From contig NZ_QOHH01000008.1 of the NCBI RefSeq assembly GCF_003319105.1, positions 62,001 to 126,000 of the forward strand: a stretch of DNA of 64,000 nucleotides, given 5' to 3'. The translations under genes and the position numbers were made by a program. Below the pieces are notes generated by a model that did no database searches, had not been told where the DNA came from, and was given only the letters and a program-made list of their open reading frames with translations. The DNA comes from Blastococcus sp. TF02-09 (GTDB lineage: Bacteria > Actinomycetota > Actinomycetes > Mycobacteriales > Geodermatophilaceae). How positions within the stretch are numbered: the first letter of the stretch is position 1; each line of letters starts with the position of its first letter. Of the stretch, positions 8,063 through 20,264 are shown piece by piece.

Positions 8063-9105
8063 CGCTCTCCGCGCAGATGGCGGTGCAGCGCGGGTCACTG
8101 GCGCTGGACGTCGCCGTCGAGGTGGCCGACGGCGAGGTGCTCGCCGTCCTCGGGCCCAACGGTGCGGGCAAGTCGACGCTGCTGCGCGTGCTGGCCGGGT
8201 TGCTGCCGGCCGACGCGGGCCGGGTAGCCGTCGACGGCACGACCTGGGACGACGACGGCGTCCACCTGCCACCGCACCGCCGCCCGCTCGGCATGGTCTT
8301 CCAGGACGCACTGCTGTTCCCCCACCTCAGCGTGGCCGAGAACGTCGCGTTCGGGCTGCGCACCCGCGGGCATGGCCGGACGGCGGCGCGCGCGGCCGCC
8401 GACGGCTGGCTGGCCCGCGTCGGCCTGGACGGGCTGGGCGGACGGCGCCCGGCGGAGCTGTCCGGCGGGCAGGCGCAGCGGGCGGCGCTGGCGCGGGCGC
8501 TGGTGGGCGACCCGGCGCTGCTGCTGCTCGACGAGCCGCTCTCCGCGCTGGACGCCCGCACCCGGCTCACGGTGCGGGCCGAGCTGCGCCGGCACCTGGC
8601 CGAGTTCGCCGGCAGCACGGTGCTGGTCACCCACGACCCGGTCGACGCGATGGCGTTGGCCGACCGCGTCGTCGTCGTCGAGGAGGGGCGCGTCGTGCAG
8701 ACCGGGACGCCGACGGACGTGGGCCGGCGGCCGCGCACCGACTACGTGGCCCGGCTGGTGGGCGTCTCGCTGCTGCCGGGGGTCGGCGAGGGCCGGACCG
8801 TGCAGTTGGACGACGGCGGCGAGGTGGCGGTCGCCGAGGAGGTCACCGGGCCGGTCTTCGCGGCGGTGCGGCCGGAGTCGGTCGCGCTGTTCCTGGCCCG
8901 GCCGGTGGGCAGCCCCCGCAACGTCTGGCCGCTGCGGCTCGCCGGCGCCGTCCCGCACGGGACGACGGTGCGCTGCGAGCTCGCCGGCGCGGTGCCGCTG
9001 GTCGCCGACGTGACCGCCACTGCCTTCGCCGAGCTCGGTCTCGCGCCCGGCAGCGAGGTGTGGGCGGCGGTGAAGGCCTCCGAGGTCGCCGTCTACGCCC
9101 GCTGA
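8059..9105 (+). CDS. modC: Molybdate ABC transporter ATP-binding protein ModC
   Basis: A 348-residue ABC ATPase. Walker A is GPNGAGKST (32-40), the Q-loop is VFQDALLFPHL, the signature is LSGGQ (134-138) and Walker B is LLLLDEP (154-160). After about residue 235 there is a TOBE-type tail (VFAAVRPESVALFLARP through VWAAVKASEVAVYAR) of the kind that senses molybdate in ModC. It powers ModB. The start is the GTG at 8059, overlapping the modB stop; longer in-frame extensions upstream lie inside modB and are not coding. Confidence 0.92.
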   Translation: MTLSAQMAVQRGSLALDVAVEVADGEVLAVLGPNGAGKSTLLRVLAGLLPADAGRVAVDGTTWDDDGVHLPPHRRPLGMVFQDALLFPHLSVAENVAFGLRTRGHGRTAARAAADGWLARVGLDGLGGRRPAELSGGQAQRAALARALVGDPALLLLDEPLSALDARTRLTVRAELRRHLAEFAGSTVLVTHDPVDAMALADRVVVVEEGRVVQTGTPTDVGRRPRTDYVARLVGVSLLPGVGEGRTVQLDDGGEVAVAEEVTGPVFAAVRPESVALFLARPVGSPRNVWPLRLAGAVPHGTTVRCELAGAVPLVADVTATAFAELGLAPGSEVWAAVKASEVAVYAR

Positions 9106-9118
9106 GAGAGTGGACGGC

Positions 9119-9697
9119 ATGACCTGCGCAGCCGTCGTCCTCGCCGCCGGGGGCGGCCGCCGCTACGGGATGCCCAAGGCGCTGGTCGAGTACGAGGGCA
9201 GCCTGCTGGTCGAGCGGGCGGTGCGGACGGCGCGGGCGGCCTGCGACGTCGTGCTCGTCGTCCTCGGTGCGCAGGCGGTCGACGTGTGGCGCGCCGCGGA
9301 CCTCTCCGGCGCCACCGTGCTGGCCAACAAGGACTGGGAGACCGGGATGGCCTCCTCGCTGCGCACCGGGCTCGACGGCTTGCGGGGGTTCCCCGGCACC
9401 GTCGACGCCGCCCTAGTCACGCTCGTGGACATGCCCGGCATGACGGCGTCCGCGCTGCGGGCGGTCGCCGCGCACGCCGCTCCCGACGCCCTCGCCGTCG
9501 CCACCTACGACGGCGTCCGCGCGCACCCCGTGCTGCTCGGCCGCGACCACTGGGCGGGGGTGAGCGCGACGGCGACCGGCGACGAGGGGGCGCGCCGGTA
9601 CCTGGCGGAGCGGGACGTCGTCGAGGTCGACTGCACCGGCCTGGCGGATCCGGCCGACCTCGACGTGCCCCCGCCGGGGGTACCGTCGCTGCCGTGA
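9119..9697 (+). CDS. MocA/MobA-like molybdenum cofactor nucleotidyltransferase
   Basis: A protein of about 192 residues whose N-terminus, CAAVVLAAGGGRRYGMPKAL, is the nucleotide-binding loop of MobA/MocA NTP transferases (LAAGxSxRxGxxK). MDMPG-like VTLVDMPGMT provides the metal-binding Asp. In cox and xdh operons this family usually attaches CMP to molybdopterin, making the MCD form used by CO dehydrogenases; that role is inferred from context. A GTG at 9110 would add three residues. Its stop overlaps the GTG of moaE by 4 bp. Confidence 0.85.
   Translation: MTCAAVVLAAGGGRRYGMPKALVEYEGSLLVERAVRTARAACDVVLVVLGAQAVDVWRAADLSGATVLANKDWETGMASSLRTGLDGLRGFPGTVDAALVTLVDMPGMTASALRAVAAHAAPDALAVATYDGVRAHPVLLGRDHWAGVSATATGDEGARRYLAERDVVEVDCTGLADPADLDVPPPGVPSLP
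9681..9686 (+). promoter_or_regulatory. Possible internal -10 (TACCGT) before moaE
   Basis: TACCGT followed by 7 bp and the GTG at 9694 has the leaderless layout, but lies inside the end of the upstream gene, so moaE may have both coupled and independent expression. Confidence 0.35.
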
Positions 9698-10104
9698 TCG
9701 CCCGGGTCGTCGACGAGCCGCTGTCCGTCGCCGAGCACGAGGACGCCGTGGCGGACAAGGCAGCCGGCGCCGTCGTCAGCTTCGCCGGGGTCGTCCGCGA
9801 CCACGACGGCGGCCGCGGGGTGACCGAGCTGGAGTACGTCGGCCACCCCACCGCCGCCGACGTGCTGGCCGAGATCGCCGCGGAGTTCGCCGCGCGCGAG
9901 GACGTGCACGCCGTCGCCGTCAGCCATCGGATCGGCCTGCTCGGCATCGGCGACGTGGCGCTGGCGTGCGCGGTCAGCTCCTCGCACCGGGCCGCGGCGT
10001 TCGCCGCCTGCGCTCACCTCGTCGACGAGGTGAAGGAGCGGCTGCCCATCTGGAAGCGGCAGGTGTTCACCGACGGCGAGGAGGAGTGGGTCGCCTGCCC
10101 GTGA
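9694..10104 (+). CDS. moaE: Molybdopterin synthase catalytic subunit MoaE
   Basis: A 136-residue MoaE. GAVVSFAGVVRDHDGGRGVTELEY is the first conserved block (with the RDHD turn), ELEYVGHPTAAD follows, and DEVKERLPIWKRQVF carries the catalytic Lys and the PIWKRQ motif. With thiocarboxylated MoaD it converts cyclic pyranopterin monophosphate to molybdopterin. Its partner MoaD is encoded 10 kb away beside moaA on the minus strand. The start is the GTG in the GTGA overlap with the upstream gene. Length is slightly shorter than E. coli MoaE (about 150). Confidence 0.93.
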   Translation: MIARVVDEPLSVAEHEDAVADKAAGAVVSFAGVVRDHDGGRGVTELEYVGHPTAADVLAEIAAEFAAREDVHAVAVSHRIGLLGIGDVALACAVSSSHRAAAFAACAHLVDEVKERLPIWKRQVFTDGEEEWVACP

Positions 10105-10122
10105 CGGTGGGATGCTTCCGGC

Positions 10123-10993
<871 letters not shown>

Positions 10994-11001
<8 letters not shown>

Positions 11002-12103
11002 CACCCGCGACGTCGTCGACAGCGTGCTGGGGTTCGCGCGCACGCTGCGGGCGGCCGGGGTGGCGGCGTCCCCGGACCGGGTCGAGGCGATGCTCGCCGC
11101 GCTGGGCGCGCTGGAGGTCCTCGACCCGGGCCACGTGTACTGGGCGGGCCGGCTGACCCTGTGCTCGGGCCCGGACGACCTGGACCGCTACGACGCCGCC
11201 TTCTCCGCCTGGTTCGGCGGCGAGCTGCCCCGCGCCCCGCGGCGCACGCCGCCCCCGCGCCCGGTGGTCTCCGCGATGGCGCCGCTGGACGCCGGATCCG
11301 GGGACGGCGCCGAGCCCGGGGCCCAGGAGCTCGCCGTCCGGGCCAGCGAGGCGGAGGTGCTGCGCCACCGCGACGTCTCCCAGCTCGGCCCGGCGGAGCT
11401 GGAGCACCTGCGCCGGCTGTTCGCCGTGCTCCGGCCGGCCGCACCGATGCGCCCCTCGCGCCGCCGACGGGCCAGCCCGGCCGGCGCCGTCCACCCCGCC
11501 CGCACGGTGCGCCGGGCGCTGCGCGACGGCGGCGAGGTGACCCGGCTGCTGCACCGGCGCGCCGCGCCGCGCGCCCGTCGCGTCGTCCTCCTCGTCGACG
11601 TGTCCGGCTCGATGAGCCCGTACGCCGACGCGCTGCTGCGGTTCGCCCACGTGGCCGTGCGGTCCCGGCCGGCCTCGACCGAGGTGTTCACCGTGGGCAC
11701 CCGGCTGACGCGGGTGACCCGCGAGCTGCGGCTGCGCGACCCCGACCGGGCGCTGGCCGCCGGTGGGTCGGCGATCCCGGACTGGTCGGGCGGCACCCGG
11801 CTCGGCGAGGTGCTCAAGGCGTTCCTGGACCGCTGGGGGCAGCGCGGCACCGCCCGCGGCGCCGTCGTCGTCGTGTGCAGCGACGGGTGGGAGCGCGGCG
11901 GCACCGAGGTGCTCGCCGAGCAGATGGCGCGGCTGCACCGGCTCGCGCACGCGGTGGTGTGGGTCAATCCGCACAAGGGGCGGCCGGGCTACGAGCCGCT
12001 GGCCGCAGGCATGCAGGCGGCGCTGCCCTCGGTCGACCACTTCGTCGCCGGGCACAGCATGGCCGCGTTCCAGGAGCTGACAGAGCTGATCCAGCATGCC
12101 TGA
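10994..12103 (+). CDS. coxE: VWA domain protein, CoxE-like
   Basis: A 369-residue protein of the CoxE family. After a Pro/Arg-rich N-terminal half, RRVVLLVDVSGSMSPYADALL carries the MIDAS metal site (Asp202, Ser204, Ser206). The rest (GGTRLGEVLKAFLDRWGQRG, then VVVVCSDGWERGG) completes a von Willebrand A fold. VWA proteins of this group pair with a MoxR ATPase to act as a chaperone that remodels a cofactor enzyme. The GTG start overlaps coxD by 8 bp, confirming the pair. Confidence 0.87.
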
Positions 12104-12120
12104 GCGGGAGGTGGACAGCG

Positions 12121-13242
12121 ATGCGTGACGTCCTCGACGAACTGGTCGGCTGGTGGCAGGCGGGGGAGACGATCGGGGTGGGCACGGTGGTGGCCACCTG
12201 GCGCTCCGCCCCGCGGCCGGCCGGGGCCGCCATGCTCGTCGGCCCGGACGGGACGGCGGTGGGCAGCGTCTCCGGCGGCTGCGTCGAGGGCGCGGTCTAC
12301 GAGGAGGCGCAGGACGCCGTCGGCTCCGGGGAGCCCACGCTGCGGCGCTACGGCGTCAGCGACGACGACGCGTCCGCCGTCGGGCTGACCTGCGGCGGGA
12401 TCCTGGACGTGTTCGTCGAGCCGGTCTCGCGGGAGTCGTTCCCCGAGCTGGGCGAGGTCAAGGAGTCGGTCGACCGGCACGAACCGGTCGCCGTCGTCAC
12501 CTGCGTGGCCGGCCCGGACGACCGGCTCGGCCGCCGCCTCGTCGTCTGGCCGGACCGGACCTCGGGCACGTTCGGCACGCAGCGGCTGGACGACGCCGTC
12601 GCCGCGGACGCCCGCGGGATGCTCGCCGCCGGGCGCACCGGGATGCTGCACGTCGGCCACGACGGCGAGCGCCGAGGCGACGACCTGGAGCTGTTCGTCA
12701 ACGCCTTCGCCCCGCGAGCGCGGATGGTGGTCTTCGGCGCGATCGACTTCGCCGCGGCCGTCGCGCGGGTCGGGTCGTTCCTCGGCTACCGCGTCACGGT
12801 GTGCGACGCGCGGCCGGTGTTCGCGACGCCGCGGCGCTTCCCCGAGGCCGACGAGGTCGTCGTGGAGTGGCCGCACCGGTACCTGCGGGGCGAGGTGGAC
12901 GGCGGGCGGATCGACGAGCGCACCGTGCTGTGCGTGCTCACCCACGACCCGAAGTTCGACGTCCCGCTGCTCGAGGTCGCCCTGCGCCTGCCGGTGGCCT
13001 ACGTCGGTGCCATGGGCTCCCGCCGCACGCACGACGAGCGCCGGCAGCGGCTGGCCGAGGCGGGACTGACCGAAACGGAGCTCGCCCGGCTGTCCTCGCC
13101 GATCGGGCTGGACCTGGGCGCCCGCACCCCCGAGGAGACCGCGGTGTCCATCGCGGCGGAGATCATCGCGGGCCGCTGGGGCGGCTCCGGAGAGCGGCTG
13201 GCCGGCACGGAGGGGCCGATCCACCGCACCGCCGACCGCTGA
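12121..13242 (+). CDS. XdhC/CoxF family molybdenum-enzyme maturation protein
   Basis: A 373-residue XdhC/CoxI-family protein. Residues 10-110 hold the XdhC/CoxF domain (GTVVATWRSAPRPAGAAMLV, VSGGCVEGAVYEEA, LTCGGILDVFVEP) with the conserved GGC and CGG motifs; residues 195-345 form the NAD-like Rossmann domain (ARMVVFGAIDFAAAVARVG, YVGAMGSRRTH). Relatives bind molybdopterin cofactor and protect or sulfurate it before insertion. CGGGAGG precedes the ATG by a good distance. It ends the accessory block; a 94-bp gap with possible control sites follows before coxS. Confidence 0.87.
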   Translation: MRDVLDELVGWWQAGETIGVGTVVATWRSAPRPAGAAMLVGPDGTAVGSVSGGCVEGAVYEEAQDAVGSGEPTLRRYGVSDDDASAVGLTCGGILDVFVEPVSRESFPELGEVKESVDRHEPVAVVTCVAGPDDRLGRRLVVWPDRTSGTFGTQRLDDAVAADARGMLAAGRTGMLHVGHDGERRGDDLELFVNAFAPRARMVVFGAIDFAAAVARVGSFLGYRVTVCDARPVFATPRRFPEADEVVVEWPHRYLRGEVDGGRIDERTVLCVLTHDPKFDVPLLEVALRLPVAYVGAMGSRRTHDERRQRLAEAGLTETELARLSSPIGLDLGARTPEETAVSIAAEIIAGRWGGSGERLAGTEGPIHRTADR

Positions 13243-13259
13243 CGACGACCCCGGCGCAG

Positions 13260-13276
13260 CTAAGTGTGGCCTAAGT
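13260..13276 (+). promoter_or_regulatory. Direct repeat CTAAGT-N5-CTAAGT upstream of coxS
   Basis: CTAAGT occurs at 13260-13265 and 13271-13276, 11 bp apart, which puts both copies on one face of the helix. It sits in the only gap of the cox cluster, so an activator or repressor site for coxSLMG is possible. Confidence 0.4.
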
Positions 13277-13336
13277 CACTTCCCATGCGTAAGACTCCGC
13301 TCCAGGTGACCGAGCAGTGGCCAGAGCGGAGGACCC

Positions 13337-13830
13337 GTGACCCAGATATCGGTGCGCGTCGACGGCGTGACCTACACGGACGAGGTCGAACCCAGGACCC
13401 TCCTGGTCCACCACCTGCGAGAACGGCTCGGCAAGGTCGGCACCGTCGTCGGCTGCGACACGAGCAACTGCGGGGCCTGCACGGTGCACCGCGACGGCGA
13501 GGCGGTGAAGAGCTGCACGGTGCTGGCGGTCCAGGCCGACGGCAGCGAGGTCACCACCATCGAGGGCATCGCGCAGAACGGCTCCCTGCACCCCATGCAG
13601 AAGGCCTTCCACGAGATGCACGGCCTCCAGTGCGGCTACTGCACCCCCGGGATGATCATGGCCTCGATCGACCTGGTCGCCGACAACCCGGATCCGAGCG
13701 AGCACGAGGTGCGCGAGGGCATCGAGGGCAACCTCTGCCGCTGCACCGGCTACCAGAACATCGTCCGCGCCGTGCAGCAGGCCGCTGCCGAGATGCGCGG
13801 CAGCACCCCGGACACCCTGGGAGCGCAGGC

Positions 13831-13834
<4 letters not shown>
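13337..13834 (+). CDS. coxS: Form II CO-dehydrogenase-like small subunit, 2Fe-2S protein CoxS
   Basis: A 165-residue protein of the xanthine oxidase family small subunits. The N-terminal plant-type 2Fe-2S cluster is held by Cys40, Cys45, Cys48 and Cys60; the C-terminal helical 2Fe-2S domain by Cys99, Cys102, Cys134 and Cys136 (QCGYC and CRCTGY). It carries electrons from the molybdenum site on CoxL to the FAD on CoxM. GGAGGA precedes the GTG start. The stop overlaps the ATG of coxL by 4 bp. Being first in the order S-L-M marks a form II operon. Confidence 0.95.
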
Positions 13835-16322
<2,488 letters not shown>

Positions 16323-16326
<4 letters not shown>

Positions 16327-17186
16327 TCCCCGCGGCCTTCGAGTACGTCCGTCCCAGCACCGTCGACGAGGCGCTCCGGGCGCTGGCCGACGGCGGCGAG
16401 GACGCCAAGATCCTCGCCGGGGGGCAGTCGCTGATCCCGGTCATGCGGCTGCGCCTGGCGGCGCCGTCCACAGTCGTGGACCTCACCCGGGTCTCCGAGC
16501 TGCGCGGTGTCCGGGAGGACGGCGACGCGCTGGTGATCGGCGCGATGACCACCCACTCGGACGTCGTCAGCGACCCGCTGATCGCCCAGCACGCGCCGCT
16601 GATCGCGCAGGCCACCGAGACGGTCGCCGACCGCCAGGTGCGCCACCGCGGGACCTTCGGCGGGGCGCTCGCCCACGCCGACCCGGCCGGTGACCTGCCG
16701 GCGGTGGCGCTCGCCCTGGACGCGGAGTTCGTCCTGGCCGGGGCGGGCGGCCGCCGCACCGTGCCGGCGCGGGAGTTCTTCGTCGACTACCTGACCACCG
16801 CGCTGGCCGAGGACGAGATCCTGGTCGAGGTGCGGGTGCCGAAGCTGGCCGGCCAGTGGGGGATGCACTACGAGAAGTTCAACCGGGTGGCGCAGGCCTG
16901 GTCGATCGTGGCCGTCGCGGCAGCGGTGCGCCGCGAGGACGGCCACATCGCCGAGGCCCGGATCGGCCTGACCAACATGGGGCCGACGCCGCTGCGGGCG
17001 ACGGCGACCGAGCAGGCGCTGGCCGGTGCGACCGCGGGCGCCGACGCGATCGCCGGCGCGGCGGCGCACGCAGCGGAGGGCACCGCGCCCAGCGACGACC
17101 TCAACGCCAAGGCCGACTACCGCGAGCACCTGGCGCGGGTGCTCACCCGTCGCGCGGTCACCGCCGCGGCCGGGATCCAGGGTTAG
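16323..17186 (+). CDS. coxM: Form II CO-dehydrogenase-like FAD subunit CoxM
   Basis: A 287-residue FAD-binding subunit. The two FAD loops are AGGQS (32-36, in ILAGGQSLIPVMRLRL) and TFGGA (111-115, in HRGTFGGALAHADPAGDLP). A C-terminal CO_deh_flav_C domain follows from about residue 175 (YEKFNRVAQAWSIVAVAA). It passes electrons to the acceptor, probably a quinone by way of CoxG (inference). The ATG overlaps the coxL stop; coxG begins 8 bp after its stop. Confidence 0.94.
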
Positions 17187-17194
17187 GGTTTCAC

Positions 17195-17950
17195 GTGCAA
17201 CTGGAGAACTCCTTCACCGTTCCCGTGCCCGTCGACGAGGCGTGGCGGGTGCTGCTCGACATCGAACGCATCGCCCCGTGCATGCCCGGCGCCGCCCTCG
17301 ACTCGGTCACCGGCGACGACTTCACCGGCCGGGTGAAGGTCAAGCTCGGCGTGATCACGCTGACCTACCAGGGCAAGGCGTCGTTCGTCGAGAAGGACGA
17401 GGTGGCGCGCAAGGCCGTCATCGACGCCCGCGGCCGGGACCAGCGGGGCAACGGCACGGCGTCGGCCGTCATCACGGCGACGCTGTCCGCCGACGGTGAC
17501 GGCACGAAGGTCGACGTCCTCACCGACCTGAACATCACCGGGCGGCCGGCCCAGTTCGGGCGCGGCGTGATGACCGACGTCGGCAACAAGCTGCTGGGCC
17601 AGTTCGCCGACCGGCTGGCCGCCCAGCTCGGTGCCGGTGACGAGCAGCCCGCGACCGCCCCGGCGCCCGCGAGCGTGCTCGCATCCGCGACCGTCCCGGC
17701 GCCCGCCACCGTGCCGGCACCCGCGGTGTCCCCCGACGGGGCAGCGTCCCCGGAGCCGGCACCGGTGGCGACGGCCGTGGCGTCGGTGCCGTCGGTTCCC
17801 CGGCCGCTGCAGCGCCCGGCGGCCGATCCGGAGCCGATCAACCTGCTCGAGGTCGCCGGCGGCGCGGCGGCGAGCCGGTACGCGGGCCCGGCCGCGGGCG
17901 TCGTGCTGCTCCTGCTGCTGATCTTCCTGCTCGCCCGCCGCCGCCGCTGA
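17195..17950 (+). CDS. coxG: CoxG: SRPBCC domain with Pro/Ala linker and C-terminal membrane anchor
   Basis: A 251-residue protein. Residues 1-145 are the SRPBCC fold of CoxG (PVPVDEAWRVLLDIERIAPC, ARGRDQRGNGTASAV, GRPAQFGRGVMTDVGNKLL). A Pro/Ala/Val linker of about 70 residues follows, then PEPINLLEV and a hydrophobic helix ending in RRRR. Mycobacterial CoxG has been reported to bind menaquinone and connect CO dehydrogenase to the respiratory chain; the C-terminal helix fits a membrane tether. The GTG is 8 bp after coxM. A paralogue lies at 56473 with a 39-nt identical stretch. Confidence 0.92.
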   Translation: MQLENSFTVPVPVDEAWRVLLDIERIAPCMPGAALDSVTGDDFTGRVKVKLGVITLTYQGKASFVEKDEVARKAVIDARGRDQRGNGTASAVITATLSADGDGTKVDVLTDLNITGRPAQFGRGVMTDVGNKLLGQFADRLAAQLGAGDEQPATAPAPASVLASATVPAPATVPAPAVSPDGAASPEPAPVATAVASVPSVPRPLQRPAADPEPINLLEVAGGAAASRYAGPAAGVVLLLLLIFLLARRRR

Positions 17951-17986
17951 CCCGGACGCGCAGGGGCACGTCTTCGGCCCCGGTAC

Positions 17987-18016
17987 TTGAGTGGGCACGA
18001 CCCGGCGTGGCATAAC
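17987..18016 (+). promoter_or_regulatory. Possible promoter for the PP2C phosphatase gene
   Basis: TTGAGT (17987-17992) and CATAAC (18011-18016) are 18 bp apart, a fair match to a housekeeping promoter, about 70 bp before the start at 18089. The interval from the coxG stop to 18089 holds no gene. Confidence 0.4.
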
Positions 18017-18088
18017 TGATGTGCGACGTCTTCGTCGCGCTGCTCCGGGCGTCCGCGCGGCGGGCGGACGACGGGGGAGGGGCACGGC

Positions 18089-19699
18089 ATGACGCTGCCG
18101 CACAGTGACAGCGTGCTGGCCTCGATGCCCATCGGCTTCATGGCCGTCGACGCCGACTGGACGATCACCCACCTCAACCCCGCCGCGGAGCCGATGCTGC
18201 TCGTCGCGGCGGAGGACCTGGTGGGGCGCAACTACTGGGACGCCTATCCGGCCAACCGCGGGGACGACAGCGAGTTCGGCCGCACCTATCGGCGCGCGAT
18301 GGCCGAGCGGGTGAGATCCACGGTCGAGGCCTTCTACCCCGATCCGCTCAACCGCTGGTACCAGGTGGAGGCGGTGCCGATCGACGGCGGCCTGCACTTC
18401 TACTTCACCGACGTCACCGAACGACGGGTCGCCCAGGACCGCCTGGCGGTGCTCGAGAGCATCGGCGCCGAGCTGGGCGGCACGCTCGACCTGGACGCCG
18501 CCGTGGCCCGCATCCCGCGGCTGGTCGTGCCCCGGCTGGCCGAGGGGTGCCTGCTCACCGTCATCGACCCCGACGGTCGCCCCCGCGACGTCGGCTCCTG
18601 GCACGTCGACCCGGAGGCGCGGCGGCTGATCGAGCGGTACGCGGAGGTGCGGCTGGCCGACCTGCCGGCCGACGCGCCGCTCCTGCGGGCGCTGCGCGGC
18701 GGTGAGACGGTCTCCTTCTCCGGCGCCCAGGCGCTGGCATCACTGCCCGAGGGCGAGGCCCGTGAGATCTTCCTGGGCGTGGGCATCGGCCACGCCGTGA
18801 CGCTGCCGCTCCAGGGGCACGGGCGGGTGGTCGGCGCCCTGACGCTGCTCATGAGCCGGCCGGGTCCGCCGAGCGAGGCGGACCTGGGCACGGCCCACCA
18901 GGTGGCCGACCGCATCGGGCTGGTGCTGGACAACGCCCGGCTGTTCGACGAGCAGCGCCAGCTCGCTGAGGGGCTGCAGCGCAGCCTGCTCACCGCGCCG
19001 CTGCAGCCGGACTACGCCGAGATCGTGGTCCGGTACACGCCGGCCGCGGAGGCCGCCCGGGTGGGCGGCGACTGGTACGACGCGTTCGTGCAGCCGTCCG
19101 GGGCCACGATGCTGGTCATCGGCGACGTCGCCGGCCACGACACCGAGGCCGCGGCGACGATGGGCCAGCTCCGCGCGCTGCTCCGGGGCATCGCGACGTA
19201 CAGCGACGGGCTGCCCGCGGCGGTGCTCAGCGGTCTGGACGGCGCGATGAGCCAGCTGCAGGTGGGCACCTACGCCACCGCGGCGGTCGCCCGCTTCGAG
19301 CAGGCCGGGGTGCCCGACGGCCTGACCCGGATGCGCTGGTCCAACGCCGGTCACCTGCCGCTGCTGGTCATCCACCCGGACGGGAACCTCGGCGAGCTCG
19401 GGCGGTGGCAGGGAGACCTGCTCCTCGGCGTGGACCCCGGCGCCGTGCGCCAGGAGTCCGTCGTCGACCTGGCCGCCGGGACGACGGTCCTGCTGTTCAC
19501 CGACGGGCTCATCGAACGGCGCTCCAGCGACCTGGACGCCGGGATGGCGGCACTGCGCGACGCCGCCCTCGAGCTGGCCGACCGGCCGCTGGACGTGCTG
19601 TGCGACGAGATCATCGAGCGGCTGGTGAGCGGCCGCCCCGAGGACGACGTCGCGCTCGTCGCCATCCGGCTGCGCGGGCAGCCCGGGCGCAGCGACTAG
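18089..19699 (+). CDS. PAS-GAF-PP2C (SpoIIE-type) serine phosphatase
   Basis: A 536-residue soluble protein. A PAS domain (about 5-115; MPIGFMAVDADWTITHLNPA) is followed by a GAF domain (about 120-285) and a SpoIIE/RsbU-type PP2C domain (about 300-530). The phosphatase metal residues are visible in VGGDWYDAF, IGDVAGHD and LLFTDGLIE. Such proteins dephosphorylate anti-sigma-factor antagonists in response to a signal sensed by PAS or GAF. No antagonist or anti-sigma gene is near, so the partner is unknown. GGGGAGGGG lies before the ATG. Its stop forms a CTAG shared with a stop on the other strand. Confidence 0.9.
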   Translation: MTLPHSDSVLASMPIGFMAVDADWTITHLNPAAEPMLLVAAEDLVGRNYWDAYPANRGDDSEFGRTYRRAMAERVRSTVEAFYPDPLNRWYQVEAVPIDGGLHFYFTDVTERRVAQDRLAVLESIGAELGGTLDLDAAVARIPRLVVPRLAEGCLLTVIDPDGRPRDVGSWHVDPEARRLIERYAEVRLADLPADAPLLRALRGGETVSFSGAQALASLPEGEAREIFLGVGIGHAVTLPLQGHGRVVGALTLLMSRPGPPSEADLGTAHQVADRIGLVLDNARLFDEQRQLAEGLQRSLLTAPLQPDYAEIVVRYTPAAEAARVGGDWYDAFVQPSGATMLVIGDVAGHDTEAAATMGQLRALLRGIATYSDGLPAAVLSGLDGAMSQLQVGTYATAAVARFEQAGVPDGLTRMRWSNAGHLPLLVIHPDGNLGELGRWQGDLLLGVDPGAVRQESVVDLAAGTTVLLFTDGLIERRSSDLDAGMAALRDAALELADRPLDVLCDEIIERLVSGRPEDDVALVAIRLRGQPGRSD

Positions 19700-20213
19700 C
19701 GCCCGCCGGCCAGCCCGTCGTCGTCGGGGGTCCGGGCAGGGGTGGCGGGTCCATCCCGGCGGCCATGAGGGTGCTGAGCAGGCGCGCGGCCGCCTCGACC
19801 ACGCGCAACTCGCGTGCTGCGCTGCGCGGTCGGGCGCGGAACGCCACTCCGCAGAGCGTGCCGAACAGGCTGCCGTCGGCGCGCACGAGCGGCACCCCCA
19901 CGTAGGCGGCCACATCGGCGATCGAGCCGGTGGTGCGGGAGGCGTACGCGGGGACGGCCGCCGTGACGGTGGCCAGCCGCGGTGCACGGCCCTCGGTCAT
20001 CTCGCGGCAGAAGCTCTGGTCCCACGGCAGCTCCATGCCCGGGGAGACGGCGCCCTCGGGGTGAGCCAGGAGGATCACCTGCCGATCATCGACGACCTGG
20101 GTGACGAGCCAGACGTCCCACCCCACGTACCCGGCCAGGAAGCGCAGGGCTCCCTCGGCGGCCGAGCACCAGTCCGGCCACGGGGCGACGTCGTCGACGG
20201 CAGCCGGAACCAT
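19611..20213 (-). CDS. Stand-alone GAF domain protein, 3' end uncertain
   Basis: About 200 residues; residues 1-140 form a GAF domain of the type that precedes GGDEF domains in actinomycete signalling proteins (GWDVWLVTQVVDDRQVILLA, DQSFCREMTEG, AYVGVPLVRADGSLFGTLCG). No output domain follows. The open frame runs 89 bp into the 3' end of the convergent phosphatase gene and ends in a low-complexity Arg/Ala tail that does not look real. One frame over, the reading ends DDDGLAGGR at the CTAG shared with the phosphatase stop, so a late frameshift is possible. An ATG at 20252 would add 13 residues. Confidence 0.6.
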   Translation of the reverse strand: MVPAAVDDVAPWPDWCSAAEGALRFLAGYVGWDVWLVTQVVDDRQVILLAHPEGAVSPGMELPWDQSFCREMTEGRAPRLATVTAAVPAYASRTTGSIADVAAYVGVPLVRADGSLFGTLCGVAFRARPRSAARELRVVEAAARLLSTLMAAGMDPPPLPGPPTTTGWPAGASRCARAARAAGWRRARRRPRGGRSPAAR

Positions 20214-20264
20214 ATCGGCACATTCCGCGCCGCCGTCCCCGGCGTCAACCACCTCGTGCGCCGG

